Positions 1 through 7,281 are shown, counted from the stretch's first letter. The stretch is DNA of 9,532 nt from Pseudorhodobacter sp. (GCA_024641255.1 JAHEDL010000051.1:1-9532), one strand, 5' to 3'. Program-made: numbers and translations. Notes: generated by a model not told the origin, from the sequence alone.

Positions 1-918
1 CCTTTCATGGTATCGGAATACACCGATTTCTACGCGGGTCGGAACCATGCCACGAATGTGGGCACAATGTTTCGCGGTGCCGAAAACGCCCTTCCGCCGA
101 ACTGGTTGCATATTCCAATTGGATATAATGGCCGCGCGTCTTCTGTGGTGGTGTCGGGCACCGACGTGCGCCGCCCTTGGGGGCAATTGAAGGGGCCAGA
201 GTTTGAGGCACCGATCTTCGCCCCTTCCCGCCGCTTTGATATCGAGTTGGAAATGGGCGCGGTGGTTGGGCAGGCTTCCGAACACGGCTATCCGGTCACC
301 GTTGCCGAAGCTGACGCGATGATATTTGGATATGTGCTGCTAAACGATTGGTCGGCAAGAGATATTCAGGCGTGGGAGTATCAGCCCCTTGGACCGTTCC
401 AGGCCAAGGCGACCGCCACTTCGATCAGCCCGTGGATCGTGATGAAAGCGGCGCTTGAACCGTTCCGCACCCCAACGCCGCCACGCGAGGTGCCGTTGCT
501 TCCCTATCTACAAGAACCCGGACCGATGCTTTACGACATCGCGCTTGAGGTGGGATTGACACCGGATGACGGCAAAGAAACTGTGATCAGCCGAACAAAC
601 TATTCCGAAATGTATTATTCGGCAGCGCAGCAATTGGCACATCATACCAGTTCGGGCTGTGCGATGAATGTCGGTGATCTGTTGGGGTCCGGCACGATTT
701 CGGGGCCGGGAAAGAACAGCCGTGGCAGTTTGCTGGAACTGTCTTGGGGTGGCAAAGAGCCGTTCGAAATAGCAGGCGGCACCCGCAGTTTTATCGAAGA
801 TAACGACACGCTGACACTGCGCGGCGCGGCGCTTGGCAAAGGTTACCGGATCGGGTTCGGGGCATGTTCGGGCAAGGTGATACCGGCGTTGACCGACCCT
901 TATGCAAGGAAGAAATGA
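1..918 (+). CDS. fahA: Fumarylacetoacetase, C-terminal catalytic part (5' end outside window)
   Basis: Hydrolyses 4-fumarylacetoacetate to fumarate and acetoacetate, the last step of homogentisate (tyrosine/phenylalanine) breakdown in the cytosol. The frame is open back to base 1 (codons Pro-Phe before the Met at 7), and the family's N-terminal SH3-like domain of roughly 110 residues is absent, so the ATG at 7 is taken as internal and the gene as cut by the window edge. Numbering from that Met, the residues that form the active site and metal site in mouse FAH can be lined up from memory: D7 and H14 (in YTDFYAGRNHATN), E80 and E82 (DIELE), D114, R118, Q121 and Y125 (NDWSARDIQAWEY), K134, and T230 in SGTISGP. 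All are present, so the enzyme should be active. Its stop abuts the next start codon directly, which points to a shared mRNA. Identification is firm; only the true start is unseen. Confidence 0.95.
   Translation, partial: PFMVSEYTDFYAGRNHATNVGTMFRGAENALPPNWLHIPIGYNGRASSVVVSGTDVRRPWGQLKGPEFEAPIFAPSRRFDIELEMGAVVGQASEHGYPVTVAEADAMIFGYVLLNDWSARDIQAWEYQPLGPFQAKATATSISPWIVMKAALEPFRTPTPPREVPLLPYLQEPGPMLYDIALEVGLTPDDGKETVISRTNYSEMYYSAAQQLAHHTSSGCAMNVGDLLGSGTISGPGKNSRGSLLELSWGGKEPFEIAGGTRSFIEDNDTLTLRGAALGKGYRIGFGACSGKVIPALTDPYARKK
906..910 (+). promoter_or_regulatory. Ribosome binding site of the MBL-fold gene, inside fahA
   Basis: AAGGA lies 8 nt before the ATG at 919, within the last codons of fahA. 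It fixes the start at 919 and fits translational coupling, since the fahA TGA (916-918) is directly followed by ATG. Confidence 0.6.
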
Positions 919-1869
919 ATGACCAAGGCGTTTGCATCGCAAGGCGATCTGTTGGAAAAAAAGACCTCGTTCACCCAGATTGGTGACGGGATTTACGCGT
1001 TTACCGCCGAAGGGGATCCGAACACCGGCGTGATCATCGGCGACGATAGCGTCATGGTCATTGAAGCGCAGGCGACCCCGCGACTGGCTCGGAAGGTGAT
1101 CGAGTGTATCCGGTCTGTCACCGATAAGCCCATCAGCCATCTGGTTCTGACCCACTATCACGCGGTGCGCGTCTTAGGGGCAAGTGCTTATGGCGCACGA
1201 GATATCATCATGTCAGACCGGGCGCGCGGCATGGTGGAAGAACGCGGTGCGGAAGACTGGGCAAGCGAGTTTGGCCGCTTTCCACGCCTTTTCCAGGGTC
1301 ACGAAGAAATCCCCGGCCTGACCTATCCGACCACGACCTTCAGCGATCAGATGACGGTCTATCTGGGCAAGCGCAAGGTCGAGATCATGCACTTGGGCCG
1401 CGCCCACACCGCCGGCGATGCCGTGGTCTGGGTGCCAGATTCCGAGGTGATGTTTACCGGCGATATCGTCGAATATCACTCGGCTTGCTACTGCGGCGAT
1501 GGGTATTTTTCCGACTGGACCGATACGCTGGCCAATATCGCAGCATTCGATCCGGTAGCGATTGCGCCCGGTCGGGGCGATGCGTTGATTGGGCGCGAAA
1601 TGGTGGCAAAAGCCATCGCAGCGACGGCGGATTTTGTGGAAAGCACCTATCGGCCAGTGGCAAAAGTGGTGGCGCGTGGTGGGTCTTTGAAAGAAGCATG
1701 GGACGCGGTGCGCGCGGTCTGCGACCCAAAGTTCAAAGATTTTGCAATTTACGAACACTGCTTGCCGTTCAACGTCGCGCGTGCCTTTGATGAAGCCCGC
1801 GGCATCGACACACCCCGGATCTGGACCGCAGAGCGCGACCGCGAAATGTGGTCAGCGCTGCAAGGTTAA
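919..1869 (+). CDS. MBL-fold metallo-hydrolase family protein with a degenerate second metal site
   Basis: A 316-residue metallo-beta-lactamase-fold protein (COG0491-like). The fold markers are present: GVIIGDDSVMVIEA near residues 35-50, a THYHAVR motif at 78-84, RAHTAGD at 161-167, TGD at 180-182 and PGRG at 217-220. The canonical motif is HxHxDH and the last ligand is usually a His in PGHG. Here H79, H81 and H163 (metal site 1) and D182 (the bridging Asp) remain. The Asp and His of site 2 are V83 and R84, and the last His is R219. It should therefore bind at most one metal, or may have a changed chemistry; C190 and C192 just after the TGD motif are possible substitute ligands (inference). 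The start is the ATG directly after the fahA stop, with AAGGA at 906-910. I cannot name a substrate. Its position between fumarylacetoacetase and an aromatic monooxygenase suggests a role in aromatic acid catabolism, such as ester or thioester hydrolysis. Confidence 0.88.
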   Translation: MTKAFASQGDLLEKKTSFTQIGDGIYAFTAEGDPNTGVIIGDDSVMVIEAQATPRLARKVIECIRSVTDKPISHLVLTHYHAVRVLGASAYGARDIIMSDRARGMVEERGAEDWASEFGRFPRLFQGHEEIPGLTYPTTTFSDQMTVYLGKRKVEIMHLGRAHTAGDAVVWVPDSEVMFTGDIVEYHSACYCGDGYFSDWTDTLANIAAFDPVAIAPGRGDALIGREMVAKAIAATADFVESTYRPVAKVVARGGSLKEAWDAVRAVCDPKFKDFAIYEHCLPFNVARAFDEARGIDTPRIWTAERDREMWSALQG

Positions 1870-1874
1870 GGAGG
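1868..1874 (+). promoter_or_regulatory. Strong ribosome binding site of the monooxygenase gene
   Basis: AAGGAGG overlaps the TAA stop of the preceding gene (1867-1869) and sits 5 nt before the ATG at 1880. It is the best Shine-Dalgarno match in the window and decides against the upstream in-frame ATG at 1742. Confidence 0.8.
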
Positions 1875-1879
1875 GCGCC

Positions 1880-3424
1880 ATGGCCTACGCATACACTCCC
1901 TTTCCATACGTCGCCGCGCCCGGTCTAAGTGCGCCGGAGCCCCGCCACAAAGTGGTGATCGTCGGCGCGGGACCAATCGGGTTGGCCATGGCCATTGAAC
2001 TTGCAAGTCACGGTGTGCAAGCGACGGTGTTGGACGACAACAATGTGGTTTCGGTGGGGTCGCGGGCCATCTGCTGGTCAAAACGCAGTCTGGAAATTCT
2101 GGATCGCTTGGGCGTAGGTGAACGTTCGGTCACAAAAGGTGTGACATGGAAAGTCGGCCGCACCTTCCACCGTGACAAAGAAGTGTTCAACTTTGATCTG
2201 CTGCCAGAAGACGGTCACAAAATGCCCGCCTTCGTGAACCTGCAGCAATACTTTGTCGAAGAATATCTGGTCGAACGGGCGATTGAACTTGGCATCAACC
2301 TACGCTGGAAAAATCGCGTGGTCTCAGTCGAGCAAGCCGCTGATTCCGCGACAGTAACCATCGAAACGCCTGACGGTCGCTATAGCCTAGAGGCTGATTG
2401 GGTGATCGCCTGCGATGGTGCCCGCAGCCCGGTGCGTGGCATGTTGGGGTTGGATTTTGATGGCGAATTGTTCGAAGAGCGTTTTCTTATAGCCGACATT
2501 GAAATGCAGGGTGATTTTGCCAGCGAAAGGTGGTTTTGGTTTGAACCAACTTTCCACGCAGGTCAGTCAGCGCTGCTGCACAAGCAGCCTGACAACATTT
2601 ACCGAATAGATCTTCAGCTTGGTTGGGACACCGACCCCGAAGAAGAAAAAAAGCCAGAAAAAGTCATCCCAAGAATTCAGAAAGTTGTCGGTCATAACGA
2701 CTTCAAACTGGATTGGGTCAGTGTCTACACATTCCAGTGCAGGCGTTTACGAAGCTTTGTTCATAATCGCGTTCTGTTTGTTGGCGACTCCGCGCATATC
2801 GTCTCGCCCTTCGGGGCGCGTGGCGGCAACGGCGGCTTGGGCGATGTGGATGCGCTGGGGTGGCGATTGGCAGCCGTGGTCAAAAGCACGGCAGACAAAG
2901 CGTGTCTTGCCGCCTATGACCGCGAACGCACCTATGGCGCGGATGAAAATTTGCTGAACTCCAGCCGTTCGACGCGGTTTATGTCGCCGGATGCAGGTGC
3001 CGAACGCCTGTTCCGCGATGCCGTGCTGCATCTGGCGGCGCGTGCTGATTTTGCACGACCGATGGTGAATTCGGGGCGATTGTCGAAGCCCTGCGTTTAC
3101 CCGCTAAGCGCACCCGACGCCGACTTGCCGCAAGGTGCCAAACCGGGGGCCGTGGCCCCCGACGCGCCAATTGAAAATGGTTGGTTGACCGAAGCTTTGG
3201 GCAGCGACTTTGTGCTGCTGGCGCTTGGGGCGGCGCCGCCCGACGTTACGGGCGTACGGATTCTGACACCTGCTGTCACGGACACGCTTCGCAAGCGCTA
3301 TTTGGGCGACAAACCCCACGCCTTATATCTGATCCGCCCAGATCAGGTCGTGGCCGCACGCTGGATAAGCGGAACGAAGGCCGACGTTGAAGCCGCTCTT
3401 GCTGCAGCATGGGAGGGACGCTGA
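1880..3424 (+). CDS. FAD-dependent aromatic monooxygenase (MhpA/MhaA-like)
   Basis: A 514-residue class A flavoprotein monooxygenase (FAD_binding_3, PF01494). It should hydroxylate a phenolic ring with O2 and NAD(P)H. Visible motifs are the Rossmann GAGPIG at residues 29-34, the DG motif (CDGARSPVRG, D179-G180), the GD motif (FVGDSAH, G302-D303) followed by the glycine-rich FAD loop ARGGNGGLGD, and a C-terminal thioredoxin-like segment ending in YLIRPDQVVAARW, as in phenol hydroxylase and MhpA relatives. The frame is open upstream to an ATG at 1742, but AAGGAGG at 1868-1874 lies 5 nt before the ATG at 1880, and the longer form would overlap the preceding gene by 128 nt, so 1880 is preferred. 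Linkage to fumarylacetoacetase and to a tiny downstream gene recalls MhaA of P. putida U, the flavoprotein (about 63 kDa) that converts 3-hydroxyphenylacetate to homogentisate. This protein is somewhat shorter. The substrate is inferred from context; MhpA-like 3-(3-hydroxyphenyl)propionate or 3-hydroxybenzoate activity cannot be excluded. Confidence 0.93.
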   Translation: MAYAYTPFPYVAAPGLSAPEPRHKVVIVGAGPIGLAMAIELASHGVQATVLDDNNVVSVGSRAICWSKRSLEILDRLGVGERSVTKGVTWKVGRTFHRDKEVFNFDLLPEDGHKMPAFVNLQQYFVEEYLVERAIELGINLRWKNRVVSVEQAADSATVTIETPDGRYSLEADWVIACDGARSPVRGMLGLDFDGELFEERFLIADIEMQGDFASERWFWFEPTFHAGQSALLHKQPDNIYRIDLQLGWDTDPEEEKKPEKVIPRIQKVVGHNDFKLDWVSVYTFQCRRLRSFVHNRVLFVGDSAHIVSPFGARGGNGGLGDVDALGWRLAAVVKSTADKACLAAYDRERTYGADENLLNSSRSTRFMSPDAGAERLFRDAVLHLAARADFARPMVNSGRLSKPCVYPLSAPDADLPQGAKPGAVAPDAPIENGWLTEALGSDFVLLALGAAPPDVTGVRILTPAVTDTLRKRYLGDKPHALYLIRPDQVVAARWISGTKADVEAALAAAWEGR

Positions 3425-3615
3425 TGCCTTTGATTACAAAGCCGAACATCGTCGACACCGACGAATTCTATGCCAAACTTCTGGCAACGCATCGTGGTTT
3501 GTCAGAGGCGCAAAGCCATGCCTTGAATGCCCGACTGGTGCTTATTCTGGCCAATCACATCGGCGCGGTCGATGTGCTGGATCAGGCCTTGGAGCTTGCC
3601 CGCGACGGCGCTTAG
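3424..3615 (+). CDS. DUF2783 small protein, possible coupling component of the monooxygenase
   Basis: A 63-residue protein with the pattern I associate with DUF2783: an acidic start with DEFYAKLL, then GLSEAQSHALNARLVLILANHIG and a helical C-terminus (VLDQALELAR). It looks all-helical, with no signal peptide or membrane segment. The start is set by the ATG in TGATG, which overlaps the monooxygenase stop by one base, with GGGAGGG at 3411-3417 as ribosome binding site. An in-frame ATG at 3409 would precede that site and is not preferred. One-base overlap implies tight translational coupling and a near 1:1 supply with the flavoprotein. By size and position it parallels MhaB, the small (about 6 kDa) coupling protein needed by MhaA for 3-hydroxyphenylacetate hydroxylation in P. 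putida U. The parallel is inference; I did not align the two. The DUF2783 assignment is from memory. Confidence 0.85.
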   Translation: MPLITKPNIVDTDEFYAKLLATHRGLSEAQSHALNARLVLILANHIGAVDVLDQALELARDGA

Positions 3616-4346
3616 GTCTGCGGTAAAAGCCGTTTGCGCCCGCCGGTGGTAAGGTGAAAAACCTCGCGGCCTTCCAGAACGATCACCGACAGTGGCCCAC
3701 CATAGGCCGCGCTTGAATCGATATTCACGCGGTTGCCGTAATGCGTTGGCGTATCAATTGCAGTGTGACCATGCACAACCAAAGCACCATGGTCGCGCGG
3801 GTCTTCCAGAAAGTCTTTGCGAATCCAAACCAAATCATCTTCGCGCTGCTCTGCCAAAGAGATGCCGGGGCGAATACCCGCATGCACAAAGATCACCTCG
3901 CCACGCTGAAAACTGGTTGGGCGGGCTTCCAGAAAATCGCGGTGCACCTGCGGAACTGCCGCCACCGCCTCGGCATGCACCGGCGCAAGCGGGCGATCCG
4001 CCGCATTCTTTACGCCATAAGATGCCAAAGTTTCTGCCCCGCCAATCTTGGGGTGCAGATAGCTGAACTCGGGTCGCAGTCCGGGATCGTGGTACGCTAT
4101 GTCACGCAGATAGTTTGTGAACATACGGTCATGATTGCCTTTCAGCACCACCCAATCGGCACCATTTGCCATACCCGCGCACAAATATTCGACAACACCT
4201 CGACAGTCTGGGCCACGATCCACCAGATCGCCAACATGAATAACCGGCGCCGCTCCATGCCGAGCCATGTCATCAGCAATCAGATCATGCACCTGCTTCA
4301 GCAGGTCAATATGGCCGTGGATGTCTCCGATAGCATAGCTGCGCAT
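3612..4346 (-). CDS. Metallophosphoesterase, PPP-type protein phosphatase-like
   Basis: A 244-residue calcineurin-like phosphoesterase (PF00149) of the bacterial PrpA/lambda-phosphatase kind. All metal and catalytic motifs are in order: GDIHG at 7-11 (D8, H10), GDLVDRG at 39-45 (D40), GNHD at 70-73 (N71, H72), FVHAG at 153-157 (H155) and VHGHT at 191-195 (H192 or H194), followed by NIDSSAAYGGPLS, where relatives have the Asp-containing turn before the last strand. The start is the ATG seven codons ahead of the first motif, as usual for the family, though only a weak TTGGA precedes it. It should remove phosphate from Ser/Thr proteins or small phosphoesters such as dinucleoside tetraphosphates (ApaH-like); the sequence does not settle which. 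Its stop overlaps that of the convergent DUF2783 gene. A terminator for serA lies just upstream of its start, so it probably depends on read-through or on a promoter inside the end of serA. Confidence 0.92.
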   Translation of the reverse strand: MRSYAIGDIHGHIDLLKQVHDLIADDMARHGAAPVIHVGDLVDRGPDCRGVVEYLCAGMANGADWVVLKGNHDRMFTNYLRDIAYHDPGLRPEFSYLHPKIGGAETLASYGVKNAADRPLAPVHAEAVAAVPQVHRDFLEARPTSFQRGEVIFVHAGIRPGISLAEQREDDLVWIRKDFLEDPRDHGALVVHGHTAIDTPTHYGNRVNIDSSAAYGGPLSVIVLEGREVFHLTTGGRKRLLPQT

Positions 4347-4359
4347 GTGCGGTCCAATG

Positions 4360-4398
4360 TCAGAAATAGAAAGACCCGAAGGATCGCGCCTTCGGGTC
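4360..4398 (-). terminator. Intrinsic terminator of serA
   Basis: A perfect 10-bp stem GACCCGAAGG (4373-4382) pairs with CCTTCGGGTC (4389-4398) around a 6-nt loop. Read on the - strand it is followed at once by TTTCTATTTCTG, a good U-rich tail. On the + strand the following bases (GATGACG) are not T-rich, so it acts for serA, whose stop is 22 nt before the stem. Confidence 0.85.
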
Positions 4399-4420
4399 GA
4401 TGACGTTACGATAGAATGGC

Positions 4421-6016
4421 TTAGGCCACTTCGAACTGCAAGGCTTTGACTTGGCTGAACATTCCGGTCGATTCCAACGTATCGACAACTTTCGGATCAA
4501 TCGCTTGATCCAGATACAGAATTGCAATCGCGTCCTGCCCAACGCCAGAGCGGCCAAGGGTGAAGTTAGCAATGTTGACGCCGTTCTTGCCCATTGTCAT
4601 GCCCAACAGACCGATGATGCCGGGCACGTCTTCGTTGGTGGTATAAAGCATGTGCGCGCCAATTTCGGCGTCAATGTTGATACCCTTGATCTGGATGAAC
4701 CGCGGCTTGCCATCCGAGAAGCAGGTGCCAGCCACCGAACGCTCGCGCTTATCGGTGACCATCGTCACTTTGATATAGGCGTCGAAGGTGCCGGTTTTGT
4801 CTTGGCGGGTGGTAGAAACCTGAATGCCGCGCTCTTTCGCAACGATCGGTGCCGAAACCGGGTTCACGTCAGGGTTCTGCGCCTTCAAAACACCGGCGAT
4901 CACCGCAGAGTTCAACGCGGCAAGGTTCATACCCGCAACGGTGCCATCATAAAGAATGTTGATCGCCTTAATCGGCTCGTCGGTCATCTGACCAATGAAC
5001 GCGCCCAAATGGCTGGCCAGTTTGATCCACGGGCCCATCACCGCAGCCTCTTCGGCCGTGACGTTCGGCATGTTCAGCGCGTTTTGCACGGCGCCGGTCA
5101 GCAGATAATCCGACATCTGCTCTGCCACTTGCAGCGCCACGTTTTCCTGCGCTTCGGTGGTCGACGCCCCAAGATGCGGGGTACAAACCACGTTGGGCAG
5201 GTTGAACAGCGGGTTTTCGGTGGCAGGTTCTATTTCGAACACGTCCAGCGCGGCACCTGCAACATGACCCGATTTCAGCGCTTCGGCCAAAGCGGCCTCG
5301 TCCACCAAACCGCCACGGGCGCAGTTGATGATACGAACGCCCTTCTTGGTTTTGGCAAGATTTTCCTTCGACAAGATGTTGCGGGTCTTGTCGGTCAGCG
5401 GCACGTGCAAGGTGATGAAATCGGCGCGCGCCAGCAACTCTTCCAGTTCAACCTTGGTCACGCCCAGCGCCTTGGCGCGTTCTTCCGAAAGGAAGGGATC
5501 ATAGGCAATCACTTTCATTTTCAAACCAACGGCACGGTCACACACAATCCCGCCGATGTTGCCCGCACCAATCACGCCAAGGGTCTTGTTGAACAGTTCA
5601 ACGCCCATGAAACGCGACTTTTCCCACTTTCCGGCGTGGGTGCTGGCGTTGGCTTCGGGCAGTTGCCGTGCAACGGCAAACATCATCGCAATAGCGTGTT
5701 CGGCAGTGGTGATCGAATTGCCGAACGGCGTGTTCATCACGATCACGCCCTTTTTCGACGCAGCCGGAATATCGACGTTATCAACGCCAATACCTGCGCG
5801 GCCGATTACCTTCAGGTTGCTGGCTTTTTCCAGCAGCTTTTCGGTGGCTTTGGTGGCCGACCGAATGGCAAGGCCATCATATTGGTCAATAACGGCGGCA
5901 AGCGCCTCTTTGTCTTTGCCAAGCTTGGGCAAGTAATCAACTTCGACGCCACGGTCGCGGAAGATCTGAACAGCGGTTTCGGAAAGTTCGTCGGAAACAA
6001 GAACGCGGGGGGCCAT
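4421..6016 (-). CDS. serA: D-3-phosphoglycerate dehydrogenase
   Basis: Oxidises 3-phospho-D-glycerate to 3-phosphohydroxypyruvate with NAD+, the committed step of serine synthesis in the cytosol. At 531 residues it is the long (type I) form: a substrate/nucleotide-binding core, an intervening (ASB) domain from about 310 to 450, and a C-terminal ACT domain from about 455 on (TTNEDVPGIIGLLGMTMGKNG). Visible sites are the NAD-binding GVIGAGNIGG near 147-156, RAGIGVDNVD at 73-82, the catalytic Arg in NCARGGLVDE (R234), Glu in FEIEP (E263) and His in TPHLGAST (H281). The ACT domain is the usual place for serine feedback inhibition, though not all long forms respond. The ATG at 6016 has AGGAG 6 nt upstream. 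It lies 96 nt downstream of serC on the same strand and is probably co-transcribed with it. It ends in a clear intrinsic terminator. Confidence 0.97.
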   Translation of the reverse strand: MAPRVLVSDELSETAVQIFRDRGVEVDYLPKLGKDKEALAAVIDQYDGLAIRSATKATEKLLEKASNLKVIGRAGIGVDNVDIPAASKKGVIVMNTPFGNSITTAEHAIAMMFAVARQLPEANASTHAGKWEKSRFMGVELFNKTLGVIGAGNIGGIVCDRAVGLKMKVIAYDPFLSEERAKALGVTKVELEELLARADFITLHVPLTDKTRNILSKENLAKTKKGVRIINCARGGLVDEAALAEALKSGHVAGAALDVFEIEPATENPLFNLPNVVCTPHLGASTTEAQENVALQVAEQMSDYLLTGAVQNALNMPNVTAEEAAVMGPWIKLASHLGAFIGQMTDEPIKAINILYDGTVAGMNLAALNSAVIAGVLKAQNPDVNPVSAPIVAKERGIQVSTTRQDKTGTFDAYIKVTMVTDKRERSVAGTCFSDGKPRFIQIKGINIDAEIGAHMLYTTNEDVPGIIGLLGMTMGKNGVNIANFTLGRSGVGQDAIAILYLDQAIDPKVVDTLESTGMFSQVKALQFEVA

Positions 6017-6022
6017 GGTAGA

Positions 6023-6027
6023 CTCCT
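6023..6027 (-). promoter_or_regulatory. Ribosome binding site of serA
   Basis: AGGAG on the - strand, 6 nt before the serA ATG (6014-6016), supports that start codon. Confidence 0.6.
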
Positions 6028-6085
6028 ATGATTTGCGGGGAAAGCAGCGTGTTGCACGCGGCTTGCACTTCAATTTCGGGGAATG

Positions 6086-6105
6086 GGTGCGCCGGTGGGC
6101 GCACC
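6086..6105. other. Hairpin in the serC-serA spacer
   Basis: GGTGCGCC (6086-6093) and GGCGCACC (6098-6105) form a perfect 8-bp stem with a 4-nt loop, 7 nt beyond the serC stop. Neither side has a T tract (the - strand continues CATTCCCCG), so it is not a classical terminator. It may protect the serC mRNA end or tune the serC:serA ratio. A second small dyad, GCGTG-TTG-CACGC, lies at 6048-6060, closer to the serA ribosome binding site. Confidence 0.5.
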
Positions 6106-6112
6106 GCCAAGA

Positions 6113-7261
6113 TCACGCCTGCGCGGCGATCTCGGCTTCAAAAGCATGGGCTATCCACGGCATCAGCGCCGCAACATCGGCGGTTTCAACCGTCGATCCG
6201 CACCAAATCCGCAGGCCAGCAGGCGCATCGCGATAAGCCCCAATGTCATAGGCAACGCCAGCCTTTTCCAACCGCTTCGCCACAGCCTTTGCAAAAGCTT
6301 CGCCGTCTTTGATGCGGGGATCATTGAACTTCAGACAAACCGAAGTTGTCGAAGCGATCGCCGGCACTTCGGCCAAATTTTGCAGCCACGGGTTCGCAGC
6401 GCAGAAATCCCACACCGCTTTGGCATTGGCAGACGCACGGTTCACAAGCCCGTTCAACCCACCAACCGATTTGGCCCATTTTAGCGACACAAGGTAATCT
6501 TCAACTGCCAGCATCGACGGCGTGTTGATAGTCTCGCCAACGAAGATACCTTCAATCAGCTTGCCCTTCGATGTCAGGCGGAAAATCTTCGGCAGCGGCC
6601 AGGCCGGGGTATAGCTTTCCAGCCGTTCCACCGCACGGGGGCTAAGGATCAGCATGCCATGTGCGCCTTCACCACCCAAAACCTTCTGCCAAGAGAAGGT
6701 CGTCACATCCAGCTTGGCCCAATCCAGATTCATCGCGAACGCGGCGGAGGTGGCGTCGCAGATGGTCAGGCCTTGGCGGTCGGCAGGAATAGCATCGGCG
6801 TTCGGCAAGCGGCAGCCAGACGTCGTGCCGTTCCAGGTGAACACCACGTCAGAGTTAAAATCGACGGTGGCAAAATCAACAATCTGGCCATAGGGCGCGA
6901 TTTTGACTTTGGCATCCAACTTCAACTGCTTGACCACATCCGTCACCCAGCCTTCGCCAAACGACTCCCAAGCCAGCATTTCAACAGGGCGGGCGCCCAG
7001 CAGCGACCACATCGCCATTTCAACCGCACCGGTATCGGAGCCGGGGACGATGCCAATGCGATAATCGGCGGGAACGCCAAGAATTTCGCGGGTAAGGTCG
7101 ATCGCCTCTTTCAACTTGGCCTTGCCGATAGCGGCACGGTGAGAGCGGCCCAAGGGCGCATCTGCAAGCATTTCAAGGGAAAAACCGGGAACCTTGGCAC
7201 AAGGGCCAGAGGAAAAGCGCGGGTTAGCCGGGCGCTGTGCCGGGGCGATAAGATCAGCCAT
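6113..7261 (-). CDS. serC: Phosphoserine aminotransferase (alphaproteobacterial type)
   Basis: A PLP-dependent class V aminotransferase that converts 3-phosphohydroxypyruvate and glutamate to 3-phosphoserine and 2-oxoglutarate. The 382-residue sequence opens with [15 protein letters not shown], typical of the serC branch shared by alphaproteobacteria and Methanosarcina rather than the E. coli branch. The PLP lysine is K193 in [13 protein letters not shown], the pyridine-nitrogen Asp is probably D169 in CDATSA, and the phosphate-binding [10 protein letters not shown] segment is at 41-50. The start ATG at 7259-7261 is preceded by GGAAGGA, about 5 nt away. It is the first gene of the serC-serA unit and faces serB across a 152-bp spacer, so the three serine genes may share regulation. 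Length and motifs are complete. Confidence 0.96.
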   Translation of the reverse strand: MADLIAPAQRPANPRFSSGPCAKVPGFSLEMLADAPLGRSHRAAIGKAKLKEAIDLTREILGVPADYRIGIVPGSDTGAVEMAMWSLLGARPVEMLAWESFGEGWVTDVVKQLKLDAKVKIAPYGQIVDFATVDFNSDVVFTWNGTTSGCRLPNADAIPADRQGLTICDATSAAFAMNLDWAKLDVTTFSWQKVLGGEGAHGMLILSPRAVERLESYTPAWPLPKIFRLTSKGKLIEGIFVGETINTPSMLAVEDYLVSLKWAKSVGGLNGLVNRASANAKAVWDFCAANPWLQNLAEVPAIASTTSVCLKFNDPRIKDGEAFAKAVAKRLEKAGVAYDIGAYRDAPAGLRIWCGSTVETADVAALMPWIAHAFEAEIAAQA

Positions 7262-7265
7262 GGTA

Positions 7266-7272
7266 TCCTTCC
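7266..7272 (-). promoter_or_regulatory. Ribosome binding site of serC
   Basis: GGAAGGA on the - strand ends about 4-5 nt before the serC ATG and supports the chosen start. Confidence 0.6.
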
Positions 7273-7281
7273 AGATAATTG

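Noticed and set aside
7..9. ATG at 7 as the true start of fumarylacetoacetase
   Set aside because: The frame continues upstream, the residues around it match the middle of the family, and the N-terminal domain would be missing.
508..1161. 217-codon open frame on the - strand across fahA and the MBL-fold gene
   Set aside because: It overlaps two well-supported genes, shows no domain, and is Arg/Cys/His rich as expected for a reverse-frame shadow.
1742..1879. Longer start for the monooxygenase at 1742
   Set aside because: It would add 46 residues lying inside the MBL-fold gene without family likeness, whereas the ATG at 1880 has a near-perfect Shine-Dalgarno site and standard N-terminus ahead of the Rossmann motif.
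2646..2652. A7 run in an A-rich patch of the monooxygenase gene, possible slippage or phase variation
   Set aside because: The frame is intact on both sides, the run encodes a plausible Glu/Lys-rich surface loop (EEEKKPEK), and a single A7 is common by chance.
4451..6031. Very long open frame (526 codons) on the + strand, antisense to serA
   Set aside because: It mirrors serA across nearly its whole length, its protein is rich in His, Arg, Gly and Asn with no recognisable domain, and it has no convincing ribosome site. Long antisense frames are expected opposite GC-rich genes with this codon phase.
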